Notes: generated from the letters alone by a model not told the origin. 64,000 bases of DNA from Hallerella sp963660435 (GCA_963660435.1 CAVKYI010000003.1:112102-176101); one strand, 5' to 3'. Shown: positions 35,901 through 43,318, numbered from the stretch's first letter. Made by a program: numbers and translations.

Positions 35901-38900
35901 TTTCAGTCCCCACAAATCCCAAGAGCTGTAGAGACTATTGAATTGAGAGAGGGCTTCCTGTTTTTCGGCGTCAGCGCTCAATAAATCTACAAGGCAACGC
36001 TGCTTAAAGTCAAGGCGCAATTCTCTACAGGCATTCGTGCCGTTTCCGTTCAATTCCAACGCCTCGGCAATATCGTAGAAATGCAGCGACAGGTTAGAAA
36101 GAATCTTTTTTGCCTTGTCTCTACTAAAATTGGCGGGCAACTGGAACGGATATATGCTGTTTGCTAACAATACCGCGGCGGCTTCATCTATTGACTCTCC
36201 CTGTGCATTTATAAATTCAAGAGGCTCCGCCCTTAATTCTGCCGCGGTAATATCATTGGGGTTGTTATTGGCGATAGGTTTCGCTTTTTCTGACGGGTCC
36301 AATGCTCCCGCAACAAGGCTTTCTAATAATTCGATTCCCAAATCAATCGTCGGCATCGGGATTTCGGCATTTGCCTTGGTCAATTGCAAGTCAAGGTAGT
36401 CTGGACGACGGGCAACAAACACGCGATAGGCAGAGCTTTTCTTCAAGAACTTCAGCAAATCGATATAATATGCAGAGGCGCTGAGGATGGATTGTCCCTG
36501 TGTTGCTCTCGTGAAGTTGATATTTCCGAATAATCCGACCCAATTTATCGTATCATGAGTTGCTTCGCGAATCTTGGCTGTATTTGTATTGACGGCAAAT
36601 TTTGAAGTTGCCAACACTCTAGTTTTAGAAAGCGGTCGTGGAAGAACTTGAAGAGTTTCGTTTCGAGTTTCTTGTCCGTTCTGATCATTTTGCGAAATTA
36701 AAGATTCATCGCCTTCAACTTCGTCAGAAAGGTCTTCACCAATAAGTTCTTCGACAGTACTTGCGACATACGCTTGAATATTGAGTGAAGCCTCTGCCAT
36801 GTAATTTTGGGCAAGTCGATGAATCCTTTTCGCTTCAGCTGCTTTGCCGATGCCATTGCCGTGTCGAGCCATGAACTCGTTTTCGCTCATCGTAGAAATC
36901 TGGTAAGCGGATTTGAAACCGGATTCAATCAAATAGGCAATCGCTTCTGCGCTTTCGGTCAAATGGTAGAGACGCTGTATCTGTAGAATTTTTTCTTTGT
37001 TTTGTTTTCTTATTTTATCTTTTTCTTCCTCAATTGATTCGGAAGAAATAAGACCGTTGCCAGATTCTATGGATTCTTGATTCCCGTTATTTTCTTGGTC
37101 CTCTGCCGAAGTTTCAAGTTCTACTCCCGCAACATCAAAGAAAGAATCATTCTCTCCAATGTATTCATCCAAGTCCGTGTCAGAAAGGGAGAAATTTTCC
37201 CACTTGGCTGTCATTAATTCTTCGCAGACTTTGCCCCAGTTAGAATCTCCGAAGCGTTTTGTTAAATTCCACAGTAAAGCTTGCTGTGGAAAGTACGCTA
37301 TGATCTGTTCCGAAAGTTTTCGTGCGTAAATGATTTTCTTCAAATTTACATTGTTGCCCGGAAATTCAGCAGGCAACGCACAAGGTGAAGTTTCATCATC
37401 TGCATTATCATTATCTTCTTCGCTTTCATGACAGTAAAGAGTGTAATACTCCTCCGCAATGTTATCTACTAAATCTTTCCAATCGTCCTCAACAAAGCGC
37501 AACAAGTCCGAAAGTTTGCGAAAATCAAAGTTCTCTTTTTTTGCCACATAACGATATGTACAAACAACTCCGGGAGCAAATTTTTCAAAGAAATCGTTTA
37601 TGTCGAAAACAGCTTTCAACCTGGAAATTTCTTGTTGCGTCAAATGCGGAAAGTCGATTTCTTGTGGGACTAGCAGATTTATGTCCGAATCAATTTGAAT
37701 GTCGTTATTGTTGTCATCCGACCCTGTTTCGTTTTCTGAAACGTTTTCTTCAATCAAGGCGTTTTCTTGCAATGATTCAACGAATGCATCGACATCGGCC
37801 CCCACACTATAGTAGGCGTCAAGCAATTTATTATAAAGAGAAGCTTCATCCTCATCAAAATTTCCTACGGCAACATAATGCGGAAGTTCTTTTGTCTTTT
37901 CTTCGTTTTCAGAATTGTCACCAGCAGAAGATTCGCTTTCCGTGCTGGGATATTCAATGGTCAAGTCTTCTTTGATGTAGAGACTGAGCAGCTGGCTTAT
38001 GGTGAGGGCTTCATTTTTATCATTTTCGTCTTCTTCGCCCAGCAAGGTTCCGCTATTTACCAACACTTTCCAAAGATTCAAAACAAGTGTCGTATCAGTC
38101 GGGCAAATCAGTCCATCGGACACCGCTCCAAACAACGTTTTTTGGATAACGGTCGGTTTCGTCCTTGTCAATTTGTAGAGCGTTGAAACGCTCTCCCTCA
38201 AAGCCAACGCAAAGAATGCTTCAAGCCAACAACTTTCTTCTTCAGCGGTAAAATTGTTATATCCGTCAAGGTCGCGTTTTTGTAGTTGAAGGAGCAGGCT
38301 ATATGCTGTGAAATACGCGTGAACCTTACTATCGACAATTCGCTCGCGGCCAACTACGAGCGGGAAAGTCGTATTGGATTTTAGGAACGAGTTTATCGCG
38401 TTGATTTTTTTCGTAATGTTGTTCGGATCATCGCTCCATGCTATAACCGCATTACGATAGACTTCCAATACGGAATGTAACTTTTCGTATTCGCACTCAA
38501 AAGTTTTTTGTTTAGACTTTAGGATAAAGTTTATTTCCTGCTCCGTTTTCCCGTTGAATACAAGATGTTCCGTGGCTTTATGGACTAATTTTCCTTCTTT
38601 TTCTTCATAGGTTTCCGCATAGAGAGATACCTTGTCTTTCCCGTAATCTTCCTTTGAATCGAGCAAGAGGTCCGCAGGCAACAATGTCGAACTATACCGT
38701 CTTTCATAATTGCCGTTAGAATCGGATGTTGTTTCGCCTAGGATGATTTTTTCAAAGTAGCCCGATGGATTATTGTCCGTTTCAGAAGTATCCACAAAAT
38801 GCAGGCAATAGGCTACAATCTTGATGCCCTCAAGGATGTTTCCCTGTTCGTTTTTTACGGTTCCAAAGATGCGGCAGTCACCGTTCTGATCGGGAAGCTT

Positions 38901-39215
38901 CGAAATATCAATCGGCCCAACATTAAGCGCTGTGCTAGGTTCGTCATAAATATTGGATGTCCAAAGGGTATTTTGCTGGTAGTCTTCTACGCGAATTCGA
39001 ATCGTCGGGAATTCTAGGGTGGTGTCTCCGTCTTGGAAATTTGCTCGGGAATATGCCAATAGAAAGGATCCGTCGGCTGAAATACCGGATTCGGCAATTT
39101 GATGAAATTCGCCATTCTTTAGATTGTCGGCATAAACCTTGCCCTCAGAAAACGGAACCCCGTTCCTGTTGATTGTTCCGCAAACAGTCCAGTCTGTGGG
39201 GACAGGATAAGCCAT
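29979..39215 (-). CDS. Tc-toxin subunit A-like protein (TcA) with N-terminal carboxypeptidase-regulatory-like domains
   Basis: A 3,078-residue protein without signal peptide or ordinary membrane helices. Residues about 7-100 and 112-190 look like two carboxypeptidase-regulatory-like beta domains (CGTINRNGVPFSEGKVYA, FGTVKNEQGNILEGIKIVA). About 745-795 matches the VRP1 region of Tc toxins (SMENEFMARHG-type: STMSENEFMARHG). About 895-945 has LFGNINF ... SASAYYIDLLKFL ... RRPDYLDL. About 1905 on is the neuraminidase-like region (WTPWKRLDVEIP, LYLLWPQVT). About 2522-2568 has YWDTVADRLYKIHNSLNIQG and LALFAPPIDPGML. A Lys/Glu coiled coil (about 2615-2680) follows, then SLGGTKLAEN, KFTNSELYSWL, YWDNFRKGLLAPERILLDLR (about 2884) and the TcB-docking-like end FEGAGAISEWNL (about 3038). 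The order is that of TcA. No tcB/tcC is nearby. Start: ATG 39215 after GAGAGG rather than ATG 39251. Confidence 0.9.
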   Translation of the reverse strand: MAYPVPTDWTVCGTINRNGVPFSEGKVYADNLKNGEFHQIAESGISADGSFLLAYSRANFQDGDTTLEFPTIRIRVEDYQQNTLWTSNIYDEPSTALNVGPIDISKLPDQNGDCRIFGTVKNEQGNILEGIKIVAYCLHFVDTSETDNNPSGYFEKIILGETTSDSNGNYERRYSSTLLPADLLLDSKEDYGKDKVSLYAETYEEKEGKLVHKATEHLVFNGKTEQEINFILKSKQKTFECEYEKLHSVLEVYRNAVIAWSDDPNNITKKINAINSFLKSNTTFPLVVGRERIVDSKVHAYFTAYSLLLQLQKRDLDGYNNFTAEEESCWLEAFFALALRESVSTLYKLTRTKPTVIQKTLFGAVSDGLICPTDTTLVLNLWKVLVNSGTLLGEEDENDKNEALTISQLLSLYIKEDLTIEYPSTESESSAGDNSENEEKTKELPHYVAVGNFDEDEASLYNKLLDAYYSVGADVDAFVESLQENALIEENVSENETGSDDNNNDIQIDSDINLLVPQEIDFPHLTQQEISRLKAVFDINDFFEKFAPGVVCTYRYVAKKENFDFRKLSDLLRFVEDDWKDLVDNIAEEYYTLYCHESEEDNDNADDETSPCALPAEFPGNNVNLKKIIYARKLSEQIIAYFPQQALLWNLTKRFGDSNWGKVCEELMTAKWENFSLSDTDLDEYIGENDSFFDVAGVELETSAEDQENNGNQESIESGNGLISSESIEEEKDKIRKQNKEKILQIQRLYHLTESAEAIAYLIESGFKSAYQISTMSENEFMARHGNGIGKAAEAKRIHRLAQNYMAEASLNIQAYVASTVEELIGEDLSDEVEGDESLISQNDQNGQETRNETLQVLPRPLSKTRVLATSKFAVNTNTAKIREATHDTINWVGLFGNINFTRATQGQSILSASAYYIDLLKFLKKSSAYRVFVARRPDYLDLQLTKANAEIPMPTIDLGIELLESLVAGALDPSEKAKPIANNNPNDITAAELRAEPLEFINAQGESIDEAAAVLLANSIYPFQLPANFSRDKAKKILSNLSLHFYDIAEALELNGNGTNACRELRLDFKQRCLVDLLSADAEKQEALSQFNSLYSSWDLWGLKEQSNSVLSPDKNYTSAGTYIGILRRVAIFMQRTGFTIQDLNEILANENFKDVCCRPKDSKLYQLSNINGYEFAGKKITTDGKEVEIAVDWDSFFRKMAVLVHRKNILGWSLSDVLLTFDLPLEKLDVICELIGRYAISVQDAMVLGGEQEATAEFINSVYQLPNLLVNMTKAQDGYRRAVLKLLTLGLKLSEADAISIYNMIDVDADASLLEGLFECYRYNLIAKTFGISLSNLDKVLKYGVWADNHSLASIRKLADEWRILSGTSIDAEFYLDMLAPVSKEEKAAANDFALNLAVSGLSDKPTFDSQNYGPDLTFKTYGDALDAWQGNLQLLIWAEFGIAKDCGDKLLPTDLTEWDAFYDDAKEYDSRVNPKEPTGSKRESDKTSAEDLDASDEIESDETPAETVPTLSSASYVLYAKLLRKVAVYNFTQNYKQGIDLTEIDFLFDAETGARRYEKIRPLVVANYVTDRLLSGDFDIHKLIEGDNLEDLLAVDSEIIGDLKEASFEDPADCTSLDGWLKFTCYYELYAKTHLLPANLNDLLNEIDLVPTSDDYEESFKDALSAYAASVKNLEDAVKSHFKESEWLKFAQEMNDDLRKRKRDALAAYVCWDSCFVPEGKTKSDSRYPKQFVDESDIYAYYLMDVKMEPDMTISRIVQASASIQLFVQRAELGLEGQNVLTDEQRSEWEWMKNYRVWEAARKVFLYPENWIASDLRDDKTPFFEELEERIQEFSDDHTSLENSLYEYLEKVREVSSIEIIGATKEDGGDEGGILYTLHIVGRTQGEPHTYYYRKYKAKAILSGEWTPWKRLDVEIPSETVVPAIVNQRLYLLWPQVTIGQRNLEAASEGGLETIEYYVRIQICWTSYTGTKWTGTRMTRNALIDASTNPLDFALGDNEKIDDRYNLKTISSIDRVSVSIVKTTYHYQEYEEIVGTTEIMDGSTKTNKVTKRVYDKSRQYFKRAAIVTVYADGHDELELFTADYQPIDDYAPERTKLVHGVFVEDENFTCGNKGFSYPEDNAVLNYAPGLFRIVATNLSMLKLDKDDKAEDLPFFYMDGRRTFFVQAVPKDGKANSNQKNYRFELLSHSLVDDFYKRYRDGGTKWLYTRETQALPISDSYYYSYSYYNYYFSVYLGYYMAGDWQAWDLGQTIFRYNYWPNKANVDGPYPAPMVDFVWGGANAMYNWELFFYVPMLIAEKMIAEQNYEEALLWLQLVFDPKEKYSSYERTKDFIQDLPKGARYWKFLPFFANKDADKSVLEMLGLPTKQDKLPDRSALSSLVDKWKNDPFNPHLIARYRNVAYQKYVVMKYLDALVGWGDQEFSKDTTESVNLAIQFYLLAAELLGPKSPEAPEPEPTSPLTVRQLLSKTDDLGNAFIQYENSALIGKDKAKVLEIRKMDERAKRTGNIIESMFYFAVPRNDTLFSYWDTVADRLYKIHNSLNIQGVKRTLALFAPPIDPGMLAKARALGVSVDSILNSTNDERSIYRFRVIVKLAVDMAKDACQMGRDLFAILEKKDTEQLQEFKEKCDKAVVAESKAVHEMEIKSLEAEKVRLEEKKTAKQNAAKKKKTMHVVSATEKKYQKLMEKVAKIQETVEKVRSMASATFKIPDFKYGAVTNAFGGPRFDIESLGGTKLAENLVSAAESYAARFAQRQLDAAKVKLQAEQERLKKEWAVEDELADAEIVEVEKQEVVNEIKTQQVDKKHKSIENEILRSEQVYEILSEKFTNSELYSWLEKELGKVFRNYVALLVDVAKMAERVYHFEIEGSTSYTPKFIGYTYWDNFRKGLLAPERILLDLRRMEKAYLENDVHEIEITKPISLKNLKAPNNEECALDILCSSGACTFKIGMDLFNADFEDFFFHRIKDVRLQIKLSDEKCRFMNAELSLTKCFIDIKKNAVKEDDFVQAGEQGTFATSLANKEPRLFDFSFDSNSRKIFEGAGAISEWNLKITGLDKVNETYSIEDVIIYLSYSAKK

Positions 39216-39255
39216 CGACACCTCTCGAAAGCGATTCCGCATTTTGAACAAAATT

Positions 39256-39284
39256 AATATAATCTATTTTCGAAATAAAAAGAA
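39256..39284 (-). promoter_or_regulatory. Possible promoter of the TcA-like operon
   Basis: On the minus strand TATATT (39261-39256) has TTCTTT 17 bases upstream (39284-39279). Transcription would begin near 39249, about 34 bases before the ATG. The -35 is weak, so this rests mainly on the -10. Confidence 0.4.
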
Positions 39285-39540
39285 AAAATATTTGGAAGTT
39301 TTGCGAATGTGTGAAAATTTTCGTGTAAGAAAATATTTCCGGAAAACTTTATTTCTTTTTGTTTTTCACAGAGGAAAGTTTTTGCTGTTTTCCTGGTTGG
39401 AAAAATTTTAGGGAACTTGCCTTGTCGGAAAATGATGCCAGTCACCTTTTTTAGATGTTATGATTAACATAATCAATACAATTGATAGAATGGAAAAGAG
39501 CGAATCTTAGCCAAAAATACAAAAAATATGAATTTTCCCC
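39285..39540. other. Intergenic stretch between the TcA-like operon and rplM
   Basis: The whole gap between the divergent starts is about 408 bases and very A/T-rich. I see no open frame with a ribosome binding site. An inverted repeat TTATG-ATTAA-CATAA lies near 39457-39472 and could be an operator, but it is short. The rest holds only the flanking promoter candidates. Confidence 0.4.
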
Positions 39541-39599
39541 TTGCTTTTTAAAACAGGCTTTCTAATTTTGGCACTGCACTGTAGCGGCGCGTTTGTGCC
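39541..39599 (+). promoter_or_regulatory. Candidate rplM promoter and leader hairpin
   Basis: TTGCTT at 39541 and TAATTT at 39563 are 16 bases apart. Downstream, GGCAC (39570-39574) can pair with GTGCC (39595-39599) to form a leader hairpin 20 bases before the Shine-Dalgarno. rplM-rpsI leaders are feedback sites for L13 or S9 in some bacteria, so this hairpin could be one; the pairing is short and the assignment is inferred. Confidence 0.35.
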
Positions 39600-39623
39600 G
39601 AACAGCAACTTTAGAGGAACGAT

Positions 39624-40058
39624 ATGAAAACCATTATGGTGAACCCCAAGACGGTCACTCGTCAGTGGAAGCTCATCGATGCCGAAGGCAAGCCCCTCGG
39701 TCGCGTTGCCAGCGCCGCTGCCCGTCTTTTGATGGGCAAGCACAAGGCTATCTATTCCCCGAACGTCGATACCGGCGATTTCGTGGTCATCATCAATGCG
39801 GGCAAGGTCGGAACGACCGGCAAGAAGGCCCAGCAGAAGCAGTATTTCCATCACACGGGTCACATTGGCGGCGAACGCTGGATCACGTTCGACGCTCTGC
39901 TTGCCAAGCACCCGACCGAACCTCTCGCCGAAGCGATCTGGGGAATGCTCCCGCATAGCGCCCTCGGCAAGAAGATGATGAAGAAACTCAAAATCTACGC
40001 CGGTGCGGAACAGCCGCATGCGGCCCAACACCTCGAAACCGTAACTCTCGATTTCTAG
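39624..40058 (+). CDS. rplM: 50S ribosomal protein L13
   Basis: A 144-residue protein with the L13 pattern: WKLIDAEGKPLGRVASAAAR, LMGKHKAIYSPNVDTGDFVV, YFHHTGHIGG and MLPHSALGKKMMKKLKIYAG. L13 assembles early on 23S rRNA. The ATG follows AGAGGAACG. It leads the conserved rplM-rpsI pair. Confidence 0.98.
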   Translation: MKTIMVNPKTVTRQWKLIDAEGKPLGRVASAAARLLMGKHKAIYSPNVDTGDFVVIINAGKVGTTGKKAQQKQYFHHTGHIGGERWITFDALLAKHPTEPLAEAIWGMLPHSALGKKMMKKLKIYAGAEQPHAAQHLETVTLDF

Positions 40059-40074
40059 GACGGAGGATAAAGCT

Positions 40075-40479
40075 ATTACTACCGCAAAATCCAAAAAGAT
40101 CTACCGTGGCACGGGTCGTCGCAAGAACGCCATCGCTGCAGTTATCTTGAAGCCGGGTACCGGCAAGCGCACAATCAATGGTCGCGATTTCAAGGAATAT
40201 TTCCATTCCGATGTCCAGGACATGATCGCGAATCTTCCGTTCTCCGTTCTCGACAACGCGGGTGAATGGGATGTCGAAGTCAATGCCCACGGTGGCGGAA
40301 TCGCCGGCCAGATGGGTGCTGTCCGCCTGGGCATCGCTCGTGCGCTCGTGGCGAACAACGCGGAAGACAAGTCCGCTCTCAAGAAGGAAGGTCTGATGAC
40401 GCGTGACTCTCGCGCTGTCGAACGTAAAAAGTTCGGGCGCAAGAAGGCTCGCAAGAACTTCCAGTTCTCGAAACGTTAA
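40075..40479 (+). CDS. rpsI: 30S ribosomal protein S9 with an ATT start codon
   Basis: The frame encodes S9: residues 8 onward read KIYRGTGRRKNAIAAVILKPG, then NGRDFKEYF, AHGGGIAGQMGAVRLGIAR and the conserved C-terminal DSRAVERKKFGRKKARKNFQ/FSKR that reaches the P site. The first ATG in frame (40147) would remove 24 conserved residues, including the RGTGRRK motif. Between the rplM stop and that point there is no ATG, GTG or TTG in frame. The ATT at 40075 is 8 bases after a perfect GGAGG (40062-40066) and gives a 134-residue protein of normal length, so I call ATT as the start. ATT is a known rare start (for example infC). Confidence 0.93.
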   Translation: MTTAKSKKIYRGTGRRKNAIAAVILKPGTGKRTINGRDFKEYFHSDVQDMIANLPFSVLDNAGEWDVEVNAHGGGIAGQMGAVRLGIARALVANNAEDKSALKKEGLMTRDSRAVERKKFGRKKARKNFQFSKR

Positions 40480-40502
40480 TTTCCAAAGGCGAAATTTTCG
40501 AA

Positions 40503-40533
40503 GAAAAGGCTCCCGGTTTCCGGAAGCCTTTTC
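40503..40533 (+). terminator. Hairpin after rpsI
   Basis: GAAAAGGCT at 40503-40511 pairs with AGCCTTTTC at 40525-40533 around CCCGGTTTCCGGA, which can pair further inside. The T stretch is within the stem rather than after it. It lies between the convergent rpsI and PLD gene and could end transcription on either strand. Confidence 0.55.
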
Positions 40534-40543
40534 CGTATGCCTG

Positions 40544-42118
40544 TCACACGAGGGGCGAAAGGATCTTGCAGATCCAGCCGAGCAGTCGCCTTGTGCGGGA
40601 AACCTTGAAATCGTAGTTTTCGAGAGTCAGTTCGTCGCACTGGAGAACGGTCGCTTGGAAGTCCCTTTCGATTTCACGGATGGAATCTGTCTTGAAGAGG
40701 AACGCTCCGCATTCGAAATGGTAGTAGAAGCTGCGGTAGTCCAGGTTGACGGATCCTACCGTCGCCATCAGATCGTCCGCGACAAAGATCTTGGAGTGGA
40801 CGAATCCCGGCTTGTACAGATAGACGCGGACACCGTTTTGGATTAGCGTCTTGGCGAACCTTAGACCGATGCAGTAGGTGATATAGTGATCGTAATCTCC
40901 GGGAAAGACGACTTTCACATCGACTCCGCGACCCGCGGCAAAGACCAGCGCATTGAGGATGCTGTCGTCGAGAACCAGATAGGGCGACATGATATGCACG
41001 TATTTTTGCGATTTTCCCAGGATGTAGTGGTAAACGTTTTCGGCAAGATCCTTTGAATTGTATCCGTCGTCCGCGTAGGGGAGAACGGCTCCCGCCGCTT
41101 GAATTTCCTCTTCCTGTACATTCAGGAACTTTTCGCAATCCGATTCGATTTCAAGAGGCTTCTTGTCGTGCGAGTGCCAAATCTGCAGGAACATCCTGGT
41201 GAAGGATTGGACCGAGCTTCCTTCTACCTGGATGACGCTGTCTTTCCAATAGGCGAATCGGTGATGATCCCGATTGATGTATTCGTCGGAAACGTTGGCT
41301 CCGCCTGTAAAGCAGATTTTCCCGTCGATGTCCATGATTTTATGGTGGTCGCGGTTGTTCAGTCCCATGTCGAATACGGGGACCATCGGCATGAATTCCC
41401 TGGCCTCGATTCCCATGGCTTTAAGTGCACGGCAAAAGCGCCGGGAAGCTAGCCCGACAGAACCGATGCTGTCGAAGAGTACGCGCACCGTGACTCCGTG
41501 GCGGGCGCGTTCGGCGATGATTTCCAGAATCTGGTTCCAGAAAGTTCCGATTTGAATCACAAAGTAATCGAGGAAGATGAACCGCTCGGCTTTTCTCAAG
41601 GCGGAAAGCATCTCGGGAAGGGCCGCTTCGCCGCTCGGATAATATGTCGTCCGGTTGCCGGAAAAGCATGGATAATGTTCGGCGAGCCCTGTGTAATGAA
41701 CCAGGTCCTGAATCTCTGGAAATTCTTTTGCCGTTTTTTCTTCATCTTCGGCGCTTTGGGTGAACTTGTTTGTAATCTCCTTGGCCTTTAGAAGATTTTT
41801 GCCCACTTTCCGTTTCCCGTAATTGAATCGCGTGAAAAGATATGTGGATATTCCGAAAATCGGGAAAATCAGGACGGGTATCAGCCATACCAGCTTGAAG
41901 TCGTTTTTCTGCGAAGAATTGACCAGGTAGAGGATGAATGCGAAACTGATGACGAGGTTAAGACCGACCAGGAAATGGCTATACGGGGTAAGGCGCAGAC
42001 AGAGATAGACGTAGTAGGCGATCTGGACTAGAATGAGCAGAAGCGTCAGCAGGAAGCGACTATAGACAAGGAATGTCCAGAACTTGCGCTTCTCAAGCCT
42101 TTTCGTTTTCCGTTTCAT
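40544..42118 (-). CDS. Cardiolipin synthase-like phospholipase D family protein
   Basis: A 524-residue membrane protein with two N-terminal helices (residues about 15-35 and 45-62, plus a third near 72-92) and two HKD catalytic motifs: HHKIMDID (about 257) and HSKIFVADD (about 440), each followed by the usual Gly-Gly/Ser-Val-Asn stretch. This is the bacterial cardiolipin synthase plan, joining two phosphatidylglycerols into cardiolipin. No Shine-Dalgarno is seen; a TATTTT lies six bases before the ATG, so the mRNA may be leaderless. Confidence 0.9.
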   Translation of the reverse strand: MKRKTKRLEKRKFWTFLVYSRFLLTLLLILVQIAYYVYLCLRLTPYSHFLVGLNLVISFAFILYLVNSSQKNDFKLVWLIPVLIFPIFGISTYLFTRFNYGKRKVGKNLLKAKEITNKFTQSAEDEEKTAKEFPEIQDLVHYTGLAEHYPCFSGNRTTYYPSGEAALPEMLSALRKAERFIFLDYFVIQIGTFWNQILEIIAERARHGVTVRVLFDSIGSVGLASRRFCRALKAMGIEAREFMPMVPVFDMGLNNRDHHKIMDIDGKICFTGGANVSDEYINRDHHRFAYWKDSVIQVEGSSVQSFTRMFLQIWHSHDKKPLEIESDCEKFLNVQEEEIQAAGAVLPYADDGYNSKDLAENVYHYILGKSQKYVHIMSPYLVLDDSILNALVFAAGRGVDVKVVFPGDYDHYITYCIGLRFAKTLIQNGVRVYLYKPGFVHSKIFVADDLMATVGSVNLDYRSFYYHFECGAFLFKTDSIREIERDFQATVLQCDELTLENYDFKVSRTRRLLGWICKILSPLV

Positions 42119-42214
42119 GACTTAAAAATAAAAAAGGCGGTCGGGAAAGGGTAAGCCGTTGCCTTTCGTTTCGGGAAAACCTATTTTTTTGAAAGTTGCA
42201 GCAGAAGGGTCCCT

Positions 42215-43264
42215 ATGTCGGAAATCATCCGGAAAGTTCGAAAGTTTTTACCCGCGGCTTCCTTTTTTGGCGGCTTTACGTGGGATTCCGTTACGCTTGG
42301 AAAGCTGGTGCAGACGTCGGATCTGGCGATACTTCTCCTGTACTATGTCGTGTCGCTTGTCGCGCTTGTCCTGCTCTCGGCGGCTCCCGGAAAGTTCCTG
42401 AACAGATCCTGGTCGGAAAAATGGCAGGGGCGTTTTACGTATCTTGTCCAGTTCTGCTTTGGGAGCCTTTTCAGCGCGCTTGTGGTCTGCTATTTCAAGA
42501 GCAGCAGCTCCGCGGGGGCTTTTGCGCTGGTCGCCCTTCTTGCCGCTTTTCTCGTCGCGAACGAATTCTTGCAGACATCGTATGCGATGTTCGGCTTTTC
42601 TCTCGCGCTGTTTAATTTGTTGGGGACGATGTATCTGAACTTCTTGATTCCGCATCTGGTCGGTGGCATGGGATTTGGCTGGTTTCTCGTTTCCGTCCTG
42701 GTTTCCTTCGGTATCTGCCTTGCCGCGTTCAAGGTTTCCAGGCGTTCCCGGAAAACGCTGTTCGCTCCGGTAGGAATTTCGGTCGCCTTGATCCTGGCGT
42801 ATCTCTTTAACTGGATTCCTCCGGTTCCGCTCGTTCTCAAGGACCAGAACGCCTGTGTCGAGTTTTCGAAGGATTACTCTTGCCTGGTGGATGAACCGGG
42901 AATCCTGGAAAAGCTTGGAATCCGGTCTCCGACCGTGACCGTCCACAAGGGTGAGACCGTGACTTTCCTGAGTGCCGTGTTCGCTCCGGCAAGGATCGAA
43001 GCGCAGCTTGAACATCGGTGGTTTATGAAGAATCCAAAGACCGGAGACTATGAGCTCGTTGACCGAATCTCCTCGTCGCGGATGCGCACGCACGGTAGTC
43101 GGGAAGACGGCTTTCGAATCTACACGCAAAAGAGGAACGTTCCTTTCGGAAGCTGGATGGTCGAGACGGCCGTGAAGGACGGATCGGTCATCGGTTCGAA
43201 GAAGTTTCGGGTGGAACAGGCGACGGGAGATTCTCCCGAACGCAAGAAGTGGAAGATGCGCTAA
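42215..43264 (+). CDS. Membrane protein with C-terminal DUF2914 domain
   Basis: A 349-residue protein with six or seven hydrophobic helices (residues about 35-210) and a periplasmic C-terminal domain from about 255 (FLSAVFAPARIEAQLEHRWF, SSSRMRTHGSREDGFRIYTQ, GSWMVETAVKDGSVIGSKKF). The C-terminal part matches the DUF2914 pattern, a small beta domain of unknown function. AGAAGGG precedes the ATG. It stands between the PLD gene (opposite strand) and the iron regulator; no function can be assigned. Confidence 0.7.
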   Translation: MSEIIRKVRKFLPAASFFGGFTWDSVTLGKLVQTSDLAILLLYYVVSLVALVLLSAAPGKFLNRSWSEKWQGRFTYLVQFCFGSLFSALVVCYFKSSSSAGAFALVALLAAFLVANEFLQTSYAMFGFSLALFNLLGTMYLNFLIPHLVGGMGFGWFLVSVLVSFGICLAAFKVSRRSRKTLFAPVGISVALILAYLFNWIPPVPLVLKDQNACVEFSKDYSCLVDEPGILEKLGIRSPTVTVHKGETVTFLSAVFAPARIEAQLEHRWFMKNPKTGDYELVDRISSSRMRTHGSREDGFRIYTQKRNVPFGSWMVETAVKDGSVIGSKKFRVEQATGDSPERKKWKMR

Positions 43265-43282
43265 GTTTTTACAAAAATGACG

Positions 43283-43311
43283 TTGTGCGAAATTTGCGGA
43301 TTTTTTAAATT
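43283..43311 (+). promoter_or_regulatory. Promoter of the DtxR-type regulator gene
   Basis: TTGTGC at 43283-43288 and TAAATT at 43306-43311 are 17 bases apart; the ATG at 43319 comes seven bases after the -10. The mRNA would be leaderless, consistent with the absence of a good Shine-Dalgarno. Confidence 0.5.
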
Positions 43312-43318
43312 ACGAAAG

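Noticed and set aside
25350..39215. TcB or TcC (RHS-repeat) partner genes
   Set aside because: Neighbouring genes on both sides are MATE, hisA and ribosomal protein genes; no RHS/YD repeats or SpvB-like sequence exists anywhere in the window.
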